Source of the DNA: Chromohalobacter israelensis
GTDB lineage: Bacteria > Pseudomonadota > Gammaproteobacteria > Pseudomonadales > Halomonadaceae
NCBI GenBank assembly: GCA_000761475.1
Contig: JQNW01000002.1
Coordinates: 186,001 to 250,000, forward strand
Length of the DNA stretch: 64,000 nt
Direction of reading: 5' to 3'
Both the position numbers and the translations under genes were made by a program. Position 1 is the first letter of the stretch, and every line of letters starts with the position of its first letter. This document shows positions 29,586-38,511 of the stretch, piece by piece. Below the pieces are notes generated by a model. That model saw only the letters and a program-made list of their open reading frames with translations. It was not told the origin of the DNA and ran no database searches.

Positions 29586-29952
29586 GCTGGCGCTGACGGC
29601 GCATCTGGGAGTCTGGGCCTCGGTGAGCGGGCTGGCCGTTTCCCTGGGTAGCGCCTGGCTGGCCGGCTCGGTCATGGTCAGTGGCGGCCTGCTGGTGGGA
29701 CGCTGGTGGCGTGGCCAGCGCCGCTGGGAACTGCGCGAAAGCGTCGAAGGACGGCACGCCACCTGGCAATGGCGTCGTCCCGGCGAGTCGTGGCAGGTGG
29801 TGCATCCAGCGCCGGTACGCGTGGGCGCCTGGCTGACCGGCCTGCGTATCGGGCATCGCACGCTGTGGCTGTGGCCGGACAGCGCGTCGGCGACGTCGCG
29901 CCGCCTGCTGCGTGTACGGCTTCTGGCCTCGATGCCGCAGGCCCGGCGCTGA
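29545..29952 (+). CDS. ygfX: YgfX-family membrane protein
   Basis: Protein of 135 residues with two closely spaced N-terminal membrane helices (LGVWASVSGLAVSLGSAWLAG and VMVSGGLLVGRW) and a C-terminal cytoplasmic beta-rich domain (ATWQWRRPGESWQVVHPAPV, LRIGHRTLWLWPDSA). E. coli YgfX (CptA) was proposed as a toxin acting on FtsZ and MreB with YgfY/SdhE as partner; that role is not evident from sequence. Starts inside sdhE in another frame. Confidence 0.85.
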   Translation: MPKPLPTLSIAPSRLALTAHLGVWASVSGLAVSLGSAWLAGSVMVSGGLLVGRWWRGQRRWELRESVEGRHATWQWRRPGESWQVVHPAPVRVGAWLTGLRIGHRTLWLWPDSASATSRRLLRVRLLASMPQARR

Positions 29953-30053
29953 CGCGTCACCGTGGCAGACGAAGCGCATGCCGGTCGCGAGCGCTTGGTA
30001 ATCTGCTGGGAAGAGGCGTGGCCGTGGGGCATGGCAGTGCGTGGAGGTGTCGC

Positions 30054-31217
30054 TCAGTTCGGCTTGTCCTTGTCGTCGTCGCGCCGCCCCTGGGACGGAT
30101 CCAGCGGCATGGCCAGGCGGTCGCGGATCAAGGTCTGGCGCGAGGCGCGTCGACGCAAGCGGGCACTGGGCAAGCGGTTGATGGTCTGCAGCGTGTCGAT
30201 CAGTGCCTGGGTGAGGCGTGCCAGCTCGCGGTTGAGCCATAGATAGCCGCTCGGGCTGAAGAGTGCGCGACCGTCGTCGGCATGCACGCTCAAGGTCGCT
30301 TGCGCGTGACGCTGCAGGTCGAAGGCGACCACCGTGAGGTCGATGCTCTGCCCGGTGCGCACTTGAAAGGCCAGGCTGCCCAGGGCGCGGGCCAGGCGGT
30401 GCTGCTCGTCACGCAAGCCTTCCAGGCCGGCGATGATGTCGTGGCCGGCGCGGGTTGCCCAGTGCGTCTCCAGCAACAGCTCGATGGTCGACAGCATGCG
30501 TCTTTCCAGCGACAGGATGCGTTCCAGGTCGTCGCGGTGCAGGCGGCGCTCGCTGTGGATGGCGTCCACCAGGCCACGTTGCTTGACCAGTTGCGTGGAG
30601 GTGGTCTTGAGCAACTGGCGCGTATCGACGTCTTCCTGCTGGGCGGCGCTCGTATGGGCATGATAAAGGCGCGCCAGCTTGTCGAGGTTGTCCGCCAGCA
30701 AAAAGCGCAGCAAGTCGGTGGCTTTCTGCGGCAGGATGAAGAGCGTGGCGAGAATGCCGACGAGCGTGCCGATCAGGACGTCGAAGGCGCGCCACAGCGC
30801 GATGCCCAGATCCTGATGCCCATCGCCGACGACCATCAGGAGCGTCACGCCGAACATCAGCGCACTGTAGCCATAGCGCGTGGCAAAGGTGGTGTGCGTG
30901 GCCACGGCGATGCCGATCAGCGTCCAGGCGGGAATCACCCAGGGTGCCGGTGCCGGGATCAGCACCAGCAACACGCCCCAGATCGCGCCGAGTACCGTGC
31001 CCAGCAGGCGCTGTCCCCCCTTGTCGATGACGCCGCCGATATGCGGCAGGTTGCCCATCACCATCATCGTGCTGACCAGCGCCCAGCTGCCGTGGGGAAT
31101 CTCGAGGGTCAGGATGATGACATAGGTGATGGCCAGCGCCAGCGATGTGCGCAACACGTGCAGACGATGGCGATAGCGATAGATGAAATACGGATCGCGG
31201 AGGCGTGAAAGCGACAT
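30054..31217 (-). CDS. FUSC-family inner-membrane protein (aromatic acid exporter / YccS type)
   Basis: A membrane protein with a six-helix hydrophobic N-terminal half (TSLALAITYVIILTLEIPHGSWALVS onward) carrying the FUSC-family motif RLLGTVLGAIWGVLLVLI and RAFDVLIGTLVGILATLFILP, then a long cytoplasmic helical half rich in Arg, Glu and Leu. About 387 residues from the ATG chosen; the open frame continues 46 residues upstream without a better ribosome site, so the start is uncertain. Related proteins include the AaeB efflux pump and YccS/YhfK; substrate unknown. No AaeA-like membrane fusion gene lies beside it. Confidence 0.82.
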   Translation of the reverse strand: MSLSRLRDPYFIYRYRHRLHVLRTSLALAITYVIILTLEIPHGSWALVSTMMVMGNLPHIGGVIDKGGQRLLGTVLGAIWGVLLVLIPAPAPWVIPAWTLIGIAVATHTTFATRYGYSALMFGVTLLMVVGDGHQDLGIALWRAFDVLIGTLVGILATLFILPQKATDLLRFLLADNLDKLARLYHAHTSAAQQEDVDTRQLLKTTSTQLVKQRGLVDAIHSERRLHRDDLERILSLERRMLSTIELLLETHWATRAGHDIIAGLEGLRDEQHRLARALGSLAFQVRTGQSIDLTVVAFDLQRHAQATLSVHADDGRALFSPSGYLWLNRELARLTQALIDTLQTINRLPSARLRRRASRQTLIRDRLAMPLDPSQGRRDDDKDKPN

Positions 31218-31385
31218 CACCGTGAGCGTGCCTCCGTGGGGGTGTCGATTGGCGTGGCGAAGTAAGCGTTCGATAGGGGTGGCGGAAAGGTCGGGAACAT
31301 GCGTCGTCGTCACCAGGCGGTCGGGATGGCCGTGTCGGGCGCCCAGTGTAACCAAGCGCCCGAGGTGTTGTCCCGTCGCGACGCG

Positions 31386-31649
31386 TCAGCGTGGCGTGGG
31401 GGAAGGGCGAGCGCCACGCCCCTTGCCGCGCGCCAGTTTCGCCGCATGGACCATGCTGGCGGCCCAGAGCAGCAGCAACAGCAGCAGCCAGATGAAACTC
31501 AACCAGCGGATGGGAATCGTCATCAGGGTCAGCAGTGCGCCGAAGCCCGCCAGCCACAGTGCCGCCCAGCCCCAGCGGCGCAGGAACAGGTGGCCGAGCC
31601 CCGGCAGCAGGAATGCCAGCAGTAACGTGATGAAGAGGCGGTGGCGCAT
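31386..31649 (-). CDS. Small membrane protein of unknown function
   Basis: 87 residues with two or three hydrophobic helices (LFITLLLAFLLPGLGHLFL, ALWLAGFGALLTLMTIPI and LSFIWLLLLLLLWAASMVHA) and a basic C-terminal tail. The start ATG is preceded by AAGGAGACG; the longer open frame overlaps panE and is not credible. LLPGLGHLFLRRWGWA resembles the PG-x-GH hairpin start of TM2-like and DUF-type small membrane proteins, but I do not assign a family. Lies between the FUSC gene and panE, all on the minus strand. Confidence 0.75.
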   Translation of the reverse strand: MRHRLFITLLLAFLLPGLGHLFLRRWGWAALWLAGFGALLTLMTIPIRWLSFIWLLLLLLLWAASMVHAAKLARGKGRGARPSPTPR

Positions 31650-31707
31650 GACGTCTCCTTGAGGATGATGGTTACCTTGGGCCTGCCCCGTGCCAGTTGC
31701 GTCGCCA

Positions 31708-32622
31708 TCACGAAGGCGTGTCGCGATACAGCGCATCCAGGGACGGGGTCGAACGCTGCTGGCGCCGGGCCGCGTCCCGCAGCGGGCCGAGTATCGCTTC
31801 ACGTTCGGTGGGGCGGCCGGCAAGCACATCTTGCAGCATCGAGGCGCGATTGTCGGCCGTGGCCTCGATGACTTGCCAGATCAGTGCCGACCAGCCGGCC
31901 GCGGGAGGCTCGACACCCTGACCTTCGATCAGCGGCCCGATTTCGTCGATGAGTGCGTCGACCATGCGTCGAAACGGCCGATCGCGCAACTGGCCGTTGC
32001 GAATTCGGTGGCGTGCCACGAGAGGATTGATGGCGGCATTGACGGCCAGCTTGTGCCACAGGCGCTGCGCGATGTCGTCATCGACCTGCGCCCTCATCCC
32101 CGCTGCCGTGAGTGCCTCGACGACGCCATGCGCCAGGTCGGGCCAGGCGTGGTCGAGGTCGCCGATCCAGGTGACGCCCGTTCCGGCATGGACGACGCGC
32201 GTTCCGCCGTCGGGTGCGGATTCGACATAGGCCCCCTCGGTGGTGCTGGCACAGAGCACGGGACCCAGCCACTGACGCGTGACGATCGGCTGGACGCGGA
32301 AGCCGTTCTGCAACAGCAGCAATGGCGTCCGGGCGTCGACATGCGCGCTCAACGCGTCCAGGGCGGTCTGGGTGTCATGGCTCTTGGTGGCGAGCACGAC
32401 CAGGCCCGGTGGTGTCGGATCCGATACCGCCAGTGACGTCAGTGTGCAGCAGGGCACGTCCAAGGCGTGATCGACGCCGCTTGGGTCGCGATAATGCAGC
32501 ACGTTCGGGGCGTCGCGGCGGCCGATCAGGCACACCGGACGCGCGCCGCTCAGGCGGGCGGCGAACAGGCGTCCCATGGCGCCGGCACCGAGTAGCCACC
32601 AAGGAGACGAGGCGGGCATCAT
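31708..32622 (-). CDS. panE: 2-dehydropantoate 2-reductase (ketopantoate reductase)
   Basis: NADPH enzyme of pantothenate synthesis, reducing ketopantoate to pantoate. 304 residues. Nucleotide-binding motif WWLLGAGAMGRLFAARL at the N-terminus; the catalytic Lys is in LWHKLAVNAAINPLVA near residue 190, and the C-terminal SALIWQVIEATADNRASMLQDV matches the family S-M-x-x-D signature. Its start overlaps the end of topB by 4 bases (ATGA). Identification rests on family motifs; some paralogues act on other 2-oxoacids. Confidence 0.9.
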   Translation of the reverse strand: MMPASSPWWLLGAGAMGRLFAARLSGARPVCLIGRRDAPNVLHYRDPSGVDHALDVPCCTLTSLAVSDPTPPGLVVLATKSHDTQTALDALSAHVDARTPLLLLQNGFRVQPIVTRQWLGPVLCASTTEGAYVESAPDGGTRVVHAGTGVTWIGDLDHAWPDLAHGVVEALTAAGMRAQVDDDIAQRLWHKLAVNAAINPLVARHRIRNGQLRDRPFRRMVDALIDEIGPLIEGQGVEPPAAGWSALIWQVIEATADNRASMLQDVLAGRPTEREAILGPLRDAARRQQRSTPSLDALYRDTPS

Positions 32623-34583
32623 GCCTGGCCTTTCTTGGAGGAGGTGCGACGCCTGGCCGTGGACTTCCCGGCGCGGCGTCGGGGGCTGGACGAGGCGTCG
32701 CCGCTGCCGCGCCGGGTGCCGCGCTTCTTGCCACGCGAGGGCGAGCTCGGTTCGGCACCGCCGGTGGTGGCCAGCGCCTGGCGCATGCGTGCGGCATCCG
32801 CCTGGTCGAGCAGTTGGCGGACATCACCCACCAGCGCGTCGAGGAAGGCATCCGCATCGCCGCGGCCCTCGGCGATGTCGGCAAGACGTTGTTCCCAGAG
32901 TGCCGTTCGCTCGGGACGGGTGGCGGTATCCGGCAAGGCCTGGATGAGCGCGCGTCCGGTGCGAGTGGCGCGTAACGCGCCTTGCTGACGCACGATATAA
33001 CCGCGCGTGACGAGGGTTTCCATGATTCCCGCGCGCGTGGCCTCGGTCCCCAGCCCGTCGGTATCCCGCAAGGTACGCTTGACCGTGGCGTCGTCGACGT
33101 AGCGGGCGATGTTCATCATGGCCTTGATCAGGCTGGCATCGGTGAACGGATCCGGCGGCCGTGTCTGACGATCCTCCACCGCGCAGTCGACGACCCGTGC
33201 CGACTCGCCTTCGTGCAGCGCGGGCAAGGGCGGGGCCTCGTCGCGCGTCGTGAAGAGCGGCTTCCAGCCAGGCTCGAGAATCTCGCGCCCCTGGGCACGA
33301 AAGCACTCGCCGTGGATCGAGAACGCTGCCTTGACGTCGCGGGTCACCAGCGGTGAATAGAACTGCGCCAGCACGTTGCGCGCAATCAGACGAAAGACAT
33401 TGGCCTCGTCGCCCGTCAGGCGTGAGGCGTCGAACGTCCGCCCGGTGGGCGCCAGGGCGTGGTGGGCGCCGACCTGCTTGTCGTTCCAGGCGCGCGAACG
33501 GCGCGAAAAATCCGCCCCTTGATACCACTCGCGCAGGGTGGCGTCCTGGGCGCAGGCCGTGTCCAGCGTCGTCTTCGCCGCGGCGAAATGCCCCTCGGGC
33601 AGGTAGCGGCAATCCGAACGCGGATAGGTGATCAACTGGTGGCGCTCATAGAGCGTCTGGCAGATATCCAGCACGCGCTTGGCCGGCAACTTGTAGCGGC
33701 GCGCGGCATCGACCTGCAGGGCGGAAAGCGAATACGGCAACGGTGCCGATTGCGTCTGCCGCTTGCTCTGCAACTCGCTCAGGTGGCCCTCGGCGCCGGG
33801 CAGACGGGCCGCCAGGGCCTCGGCCGGGGCGCGCTCGAGCAGCCGGCCCTGCTCGTCGAGTGGGTGGGGGGCTTGCGGTTGCCACCAGGCACGCAGGGTT
33901 CCGTGCTCGACCTTCAGGTCCGCCCACAGGGGGTAGAAAGGGCGTGGCGTGAAGGCTTCGATGTCCAGATCGCGGCGCACGATGAGCCCCAGCACCGGGG
34001 TTTGCACGCGGCCGACCGACAGGACGCCCTGATAGCCGGCCTGGCGCCCGGTGAGGGTCCAGGCGCGAGACAGGTTGATGCCATATACCCAGTCGGCCCT
34101 CGAACGGGCCTCGGCGGCCTCGAACAGCGATTGATAACGCGCATTGTCCTCGATGCGCTGCAGGGCCTGGCGCACGGCGGGGCGGTTGAGGTCGCTGATC
34201 AGCAGGCGCGAGATCGAGCCGCGCCAGCCCAGATGCGCGATCACCTGTTGCACCAGCAGTTGCCCCTCGCGGTCGGGGTCGCCGGCGTGCACGACGGTGT
34301 CGGCACGCTTGAGCAGCTTGCGAATCACCGCCAGCTGCGCGCGCGCCTTGGAGCGCGGGATCAGCTTCCATTGCCGGGGCACGATCGGCAGATGATCCAG
34401 ACGCCATTGCTGATAGCGGGCGTCGTAGGCGTCGGGCGGTGCCTGCTCGAGAAGATGTCCCACGCACCAGCTGATGCAGGTCTCCCCGCACACCAGGTAG
34501 CCCTCATGGCGCTGCGGCGCCGTTGGCAGGGCATCGGCGATGGCGCGTGCCAGGCTGGGTTTTTCGGCGATGATCAAGCGCAT
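32619..34583 (-). CDS. topB: DNA topoisomerase III
   Basis: Type IA topoisomerase that decatenates single-stranded junctions. The Toprim domain has the Glu in IIAEKPSLARAI at the N-terminus and the DPDRE motif in VVHAGDPDREGQLL. The active-site tyrosine is in LITYPRSDCRYLPEGHF near residue 320. 654 residues, with a C-terminal basic Arg/Lys/Ser-rich tail of about 45 residues in place of zinc fingers, usual for TopB. Lies upstream of panE in one transcript. Confidence 0.96.
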   Translation of the reverse strand: MRLIIAEKPSLARAIADALPTAPQRHEGYLVCGETCISWCVGHLLEQAPPDAYDARYQQWRLDHLPIVPRQWKLIPRSKARAQLAVIRKLLKRADTVVHAGDPDREGQLLVQQVIAHLGWRGSISRLLISDLNRPAVRQALQRIEDNARYQSLFEAAEARSRADWVYGINLSRAWTLTGRQAGYQGVLSVGRVQTPVLGLIVRRDLDIEAFTPRPFYPLWADLKVEHGTLRAWWQPQAPHPLDEQGRLLERAPAEALAARLPGAEGHLSELQSKRQTQSAPLPYSLSALQVDAARRYKLPAKRVLDICQTLYERHQLITYPRSDCRYLPEGHFAAAKTTLDTACAQDATLREWYQGADFSRRSRAWNDKQVGAHHALAPTGRTFDASRLTGDEANVFRLIARNVLAQFYSPLVTRDVKAAFSIHGECFRAQGREILEPGWKPLFTTRDEAPPLPALHEGESARVVDCAVEDRQTRPPDPFTDASLIKAMMNIARYVDDATVKRTLRDTDGLGTEATRAGIMETLVTRGYIVRQQGALRATRTGRALIQALPDTATRPERTALWEQRLADIAEGRGDADAFLDALVGDVRQLLDQADAARMRQALATTGGAEPSSPSRGKKRGTRRGSGDASSSPRRRAGKSTARRRTSSKKGQA

Positions 34584-34656
34584 GGAGACGATTTCCGGCT
34601 ATCGGGCGGTCAGTTTGCCACGTCCCACGGAACGTGGCGAAACGGGGCGCGAGGTC

Positions 34657-36552
34657 TCAACGGCGTCCGAAGAGTCGGCGCGCGCGGACGAGGGCGCGAT
34701 ACCAGTCGCGGTGCGGGCTGCCCACGGCAGGCGGGCGATGGCTGAGAAAGCTGACGTTGCGCGAGTCGCCACGCCCCGAGAGGTTGATGTTGGACAGCAT
34801 CTTCAGGGTGCTGTCGCGAGCGCCGTACTGACGCTTGAGAAACTCGATGGCCGCGGGCTCCAGTTCGACACGGTAGTGACGCACCAGGGCCAGGGCGAGC
34901 GATTCCGCCGCGCGCGACAGCTCGGTGTCGACCTCGCGGACCATGGAGGCTCCCAGCGCGGCCTTGGCGGCCGCCGACAGGTTGGGTTCGATCTGGCCGA
35001 AGTCGGCGGCGTTGGAACTGTTGATGGCCCGCTGGGTGGCTGGTTGCGACAGCCCGACGTGCGGTTCCAGGGCAATGAAAATCTCGATCGCCAGGCGCTT
35101 GGCGGCATCCACGCCGACGCTGAGCCGGGTGTCGCGATGACGCGAGGTGATCCCCGCCTGGGTCAAATAGCGGGCCAGATGCTTGCATACGCGCGCCTTG
35201 GACTCGTCATCCAGGGCGATGGTGCGCTCGCGGATGCGCAGACCGCGGCGCCCCGGTCCCAGGCGCAGTCGGGTGGTGTCGTCGGAGAGACTCGCGGTGA
35301 TGCGCTCCCAGCGGTCCACCGACTTGAGCAGCTGAGCGTGGCTGCGGCCGACCTGCTCGTAAGCGCTGGACACGCTTTTGTAGAGCTGAATGGCGTTGGC
35401 GAGAATGTCCGACTTGGTGCGCAGCGCGCGCTTGCGTTCTTCCTGGCCGGCTTCCACGGCCTGGGCCAGGTGCACGATTTGCTCGGCAAGCGCATCCATG
35501 GCTTTCACCGAGCGTTCCAGCAGCAACTCGGCGCGGAGCCCCGAGGCGGCGTCCTCGACCAGGGTGCCGGACTGCTCGGCGAGGTACACGTTGAGTGCCT
35601 TGAGACGCGACAGTCCCGTCGCCTGCGCGATGCGCTGGCGTGCCCGGGCCTCTTCCAGGTTGTCGAACGCCTGGGCGAGCCGCCAGCGTCCGCGGTATTC
35701 GAAGGAGAGCACGGGAATCTCGCGGCCGCTGATCAGCTCGAATGCCAGGATCAGCATCTCCTCGACGTCCTGCAGCGTCATCAGCAGGTCGTTGTCCTGC
35801 TCGATGGCGGCCATGACGCGCTCGATGAAGTTCTCATCCCGCGGCACGCCCTGATGCAGATCGGGGGCGCGTCCCTCGAAGCGTTCCCGCAGCAGGTGCG
35901 TGGCGATCGGCGCGGCTTCGTAGAGGGCATTGAACTGGGGCTCCAGGGTGTCCCGGTACTGAGCGACCAGGTCGCGGATTCGGGCATGCAGACCGACTCG
36001 GCGATAGACGTCGATCTGGCCGATGAGGCGGGCACTTTCACGATCGTCGAGGAGCTCGATGGCGGCCAGTTCCACGCCTTCCGGCGAGAGATCGTGCTTG
36101 CGCAGCAACATGGCGGCGGCTTCGCGCCGCCTTGCGTCGCCCTCGAGGTTGTCGACGATCAGGTCCCGCGTCACCAGCAGCAGCTCGGGGAGGGCCTTGA
36201 TGACCTGTTCGATCTGGCCCGAGGTCTTTTCGGCCTTGCGCCCGCGTGTGAGGTGATAGCCGAGGTTGGCCAGGATCCCCGCGGCGCCGGTGATCACCGT
36301 GTAGGAAATGAAGAACACGTAGTTCTCCATGGTCGGTGCCTTGCCATAGCCGAGGAGATAACCGCCCCAGGCGCCGAGCAGGGTCACCGGACCGGCGGTC
36401 CACAGGATCTGCATCAGGCTGACCGACCATGGCACCTTGTCGACCGCCGCGGTGATGCGGCGGATCTCGTTGCGCCCCTCGCGCTCGAGGCGTACCTGCG
36501 AGGTTTCTTGAGTGGTCGATGATTTACGCTGAAACGGCAACGGCAGGAGCAC
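34657..36552 (-). CDS. Large membrane-anchored protein of unknown function
   Basis: I do not recognise this protein of about 631 residues. After a short basic N-terminus there are two membrane helices (about residues 43-70 and 77-98: ILWTAGPVTLLGAWGGYLLGYG and VFFISYTVITGAAGILANLGYHL), then about 520 residues of charged, helix-rich cytoplasmic sequence without cysteine clusters or nucleotide motifs. Possible coiled-coil stretches lie around AFDNLEEARARQRIAQ and the AEQIVHLAQAVEAGQEERKRAL region. The likely start is a GTG preceded by AAGGGATGTC; the longer open frame to 36621 lacks a ribosome site. It is divergent from the SEC-C gene and follows no obvious operon. Coding quality is good throughout. 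Confidence 0.78.
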   Translation of the reverse strand: MLLPLPFQRKSSTTQETSQVRLEREGRNEIRRITAAVDKVPWSVSLMQILWTAGPVTLLGAWGGYLLGYGKAPTMENYVFFISYTVITGAAGILANLGYHLTRGRKAEKTSGQIEQVIKALPELLLVTRDLIVDNLEGDARRREAAAMLLRKHDLSPEGVELAAIELLDDRESARLIGQIDVYRRVGLHARIRDLVAQYRDTLEPQFNALYEAAPIATHLLRERFEGRAPDLHQGVPRDENFIERVMAAIEQDNDLLMTLQDVEEMLILAFELISGREIPVLSFEYRGRWRLAQAFDNLEEARARQRIAQATGLSRLKALNVYLAEQSGTLVEDAASGLRAELLLERSVKAMDALAEQIVHLAQAVEAGQEERKRALRTKSDILANAIQLYKSVSSAYEQVGRSHAQLLKSVDRWERITASLSDDTTRLRLGPGRRGLRIRERTIALDDESKARVCKHLARYLTQAGITSRHRDTRLSVGVDAAKRLAIEIFIALEPHVGLSQPATQRAINSSNAADFGQIEPNLSAAAKAALGASMVREVDTELSRAAESLALALVRHYRVELEPAAIEFLKRQYGARDSTLKMLSNINLSGRGDSRNVSFLSHRPPAVGSPHRDWYRALVRARRLFGRR

Positions 36553-36657
36553 GATGACATCCCTTGATATGGCGGGCCTCGGACAAGCGGCGACAATACC
36601 CGAAAAGCGACGATGGTGCACGAAGCGGTGCGACGGATGAGGGCGGCTCGCCGGACA

Positions 36658-36666
36658 TGCTAGAAT
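36658..36666 (+). promoter_or_regulatory. Extended minus-10 promoter of the SEC-C gene
   Basis: TGCTAGAAT fits an extended minus-10 (TGnTANAAT), 26 bases before the ATG at 36693. The same nonamer stands before rfaH. No recognisable minus-35. Confidence 0.5.
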
Positions 36667-36692
36667 AAGGCGATTTTTTCAGGAGGGTCGCG

Positions 36693-38498
36693 ATGCTGGC
36701 CGCATGGGTAGAACAGTTGCTGGGGTATGCCAGCGGTGCGTTGAAGGCGATACGCGACAATGAACACTATCCGGCGCTGATGACGTGGGCACGCGACGAG
36801 GGTGCCATGCGTGTCGGCGGTGAGCTGGGTGTGGCCCAGGCACTGGCGCCCTTGTTGTGGAACCAGACGCCCCTGGTACGGCTCGATTTCGATCCCGAAC
36901 CCTTGGCCTGGCCGGGGCGCAACGAGCCGTGCTGGTGCGATTCCGGGCGCAAGACCAAGCAATGCTGCGGTGCGGTGGATCTGCCCGGCGCGATACCGCC
37001 GCACTTGATGTGGATGCTGTCGCTCAAGGAATGGACCGGCGAGACGCTCAAGGCGGCGCTGGCGAGCGGCAAGGCGCCGGATCAGGCGCTTCTCGAAGCC
37101 GGCTTGATCGCGGCGGAAAGCGGTCAGCGCGGTCGGGCTCAGCAGATACTCGAGAGCCTGTTCGCCACCGAGCGCGACTGGTCGCGCCTGCCGGAACAGG
37201 CCGAGCCGGCCTTCGAGATCCTGGTCGATCTCTATCAGGCGCGGGGGTTTCATCGCAAGCGTGCGGCGTTGCTCGATGAAGTGCTGGAACGCGGGCCCAC
37301 GTTCCTGCGCGGCGTGGCACTCGAGCGCCTGTGCCTGATGCACCTCGACAGCGACGATCTCGCCAGCGCACGCGAGGCGTTCGTGCGTGCCCAGCAGACG
37401 CTGCCGGACTCCCCGACACTGGCCTATATCGAGGCCATGCTGCTGTTGCACGAAGGTCACCCCGAGGAGGCGCGGGCGCGGGCGCATTTCTGGTGGCGCC
37501 GGTTGTCCAAGCGCGCCGACCTGGAGGCCGAGCAGCTGCAGTTCCTGGCCGATCTCGCCGCCAACCCCGAGGCGACCCTGGCCGAACAGATGATTCACTC
37601 CGAGGAGGCGCTGGCCGAGCCGCTGGCGTCGTTGTCGGCCCTGCTCGAAACTCTCGAAGCGCCGCCACGGCTGACGTTGACGCTGACGCCCGAAGGACGC
37701 GTGGAGTATCACGCCACGGCACGCGAGGATACGGCCTTTGCTGCCTGGTTCGAGCATTTTCAGGCGGCCATCGATGAAGATGCCGCACTGAGTTTCGCCG
37801 CCGACCCGTGGGAAAACGCCGCCGAATGGCTACCTGCGCTGTGCGCGCACCCGGAATGGCTGGGTGCCCCGGCGGTGCTGCAGTCGTTGAGCCTGGCCTT
37901 GACCAGCCGCTTTGGAAGCCTGCCGTGGATGGCGGACAGCTTCTTCGCGCCGCTGGCGACACGCTTCGAGGCGTGGTTGGCGCAGGTCGAGGCGCTGGGA
38001 GGGACCTTCGCCTGGGACGATGCCGACAATGCCATCCTGCTGCGTTGCGCCCTGTCGCTGATCGTGGGGATGGAGCGCGGCGCGCGGATGCGTTCGCGGC
38101 ATCTCGCCGAGCGTGTCCTGAAGCTCGACGAAGAAGACGACCTGGGGCTGCGCGAACTGGTCCTCGACCAACTGCTGCGTGAAGGGCGTGACGACGAAGC
38201 GGCCGAGTTGAGCGGGCCGGTCGACGACGAGGAGGTGATCGGCGTGGCGATGGCGCGCGTACTGGCGCTTTATCGCCTCGCACGGCGCGACGAGGCGGCC
38301 CGTGCGCTGGCCGCCGCGCAGCGCGCCAACCCCTATCTCGTGCCGATGCTGTGCGATGAGCGCCCGCGCCCGGTGGCACTGGCCGTCGATGCGCCGGCGC
38401 CGGGCACGCGCGCGGAAGCCTGGCAGTACCGGCAGCTGATGCGCGACCAGTGGCTGGCGACGCCGGGCGCCCTGGCATGGCTGGCGGAGCAGCGCTGA
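36693..38498 (+). CDS. SEC-C motif protein with TPR-like repeats
   Basis: 601-residue soluble protein. The zinc-binding SEC-C motif GRNEPCWCDSGRKTKQCC lies at residues 75-92, unusually near the N-terminus; this motif occurs at the end of SecA and in many uncharacterised proteins. The remainder is helical with TPR-like repeats between about residues 100 and 300 (QRGRAQQILESLF, KRAALLDEVLERGP, ASAREAFVRAQQTLPDSPTLAYIEAMLLLHEGHPEEARARAH) and again near 510-545. No catalytic motif is visible. Single gene between two genes on the opposite strand. The role is unknown; a scaffold or chaperone-adaptor function is only a guess from the domain types. Confidence 0.85.
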   Translation: MLAAWVEQLLGYASGALKAIRDNEHYPALMTWARDEGAMRVGGELGVAQALAPLLWNQTPLVRLDFDPEPLAWPGRNEPCWCDSGRKTKQCCGAVDLPGAIPPHLMWMLSLKEWTGETLKAALASGKAPDQALLEAGLIAAESGQRGRAQQILESLFATERDWSRLPEQAEPAFEILVDLYQARGFHRKRAALLDEVLERGPTFLRGVALERLCLMHLDSDDLASAREAFVRAQQTLPDSPTLAYIEAMLLLHEGHPEEARARAHFWWRRLSKRADLEAEQLQFLADLAANPEATLAEQMIHSEEALAEPLASLSALLETLEAPPRLTLTLTPEGRVEYHATAREDTAFAAWFEHFQAAIDEDAALSFAADPWENAAEWLPALCAHPEWLGAPAVLQSLSLALTSRFGSLPWMADSFFAPLATRFEAWLAQVEALGGTFAWDDADNAILLRCALSLIVGMERGARMRSRHLAERVLKLDEEDDLGLRELVLDQLLREGRDDEAAELSGPVDDEEVIGVAMARVLALYRLARRDEAARALAAAQRANPYLVPMLCDERPRPVALAVDAPAPGTRAEAWQYRQLMRDQWLATPGALAWLAEQR

Positions 38499-38511
38499 GC
38501 GCCGGTCGCTC

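Noticed and set aside
34540-36522. 660-codon frame on the plus strand opposite the large unrecognised membrane protein
   Set aside because: The minus-strand frame has two good membrane helices and a ribosome site before its GTG; the plus-strand translation has His/Gln/Asp-rich shadow composition.
37048-38478. 476-codon frame opposite the SEC-C gene
   Set aside because: Arg/Pro/Ala-rich shadow with no domain; the SEC-C frame has a clear zinc motif.
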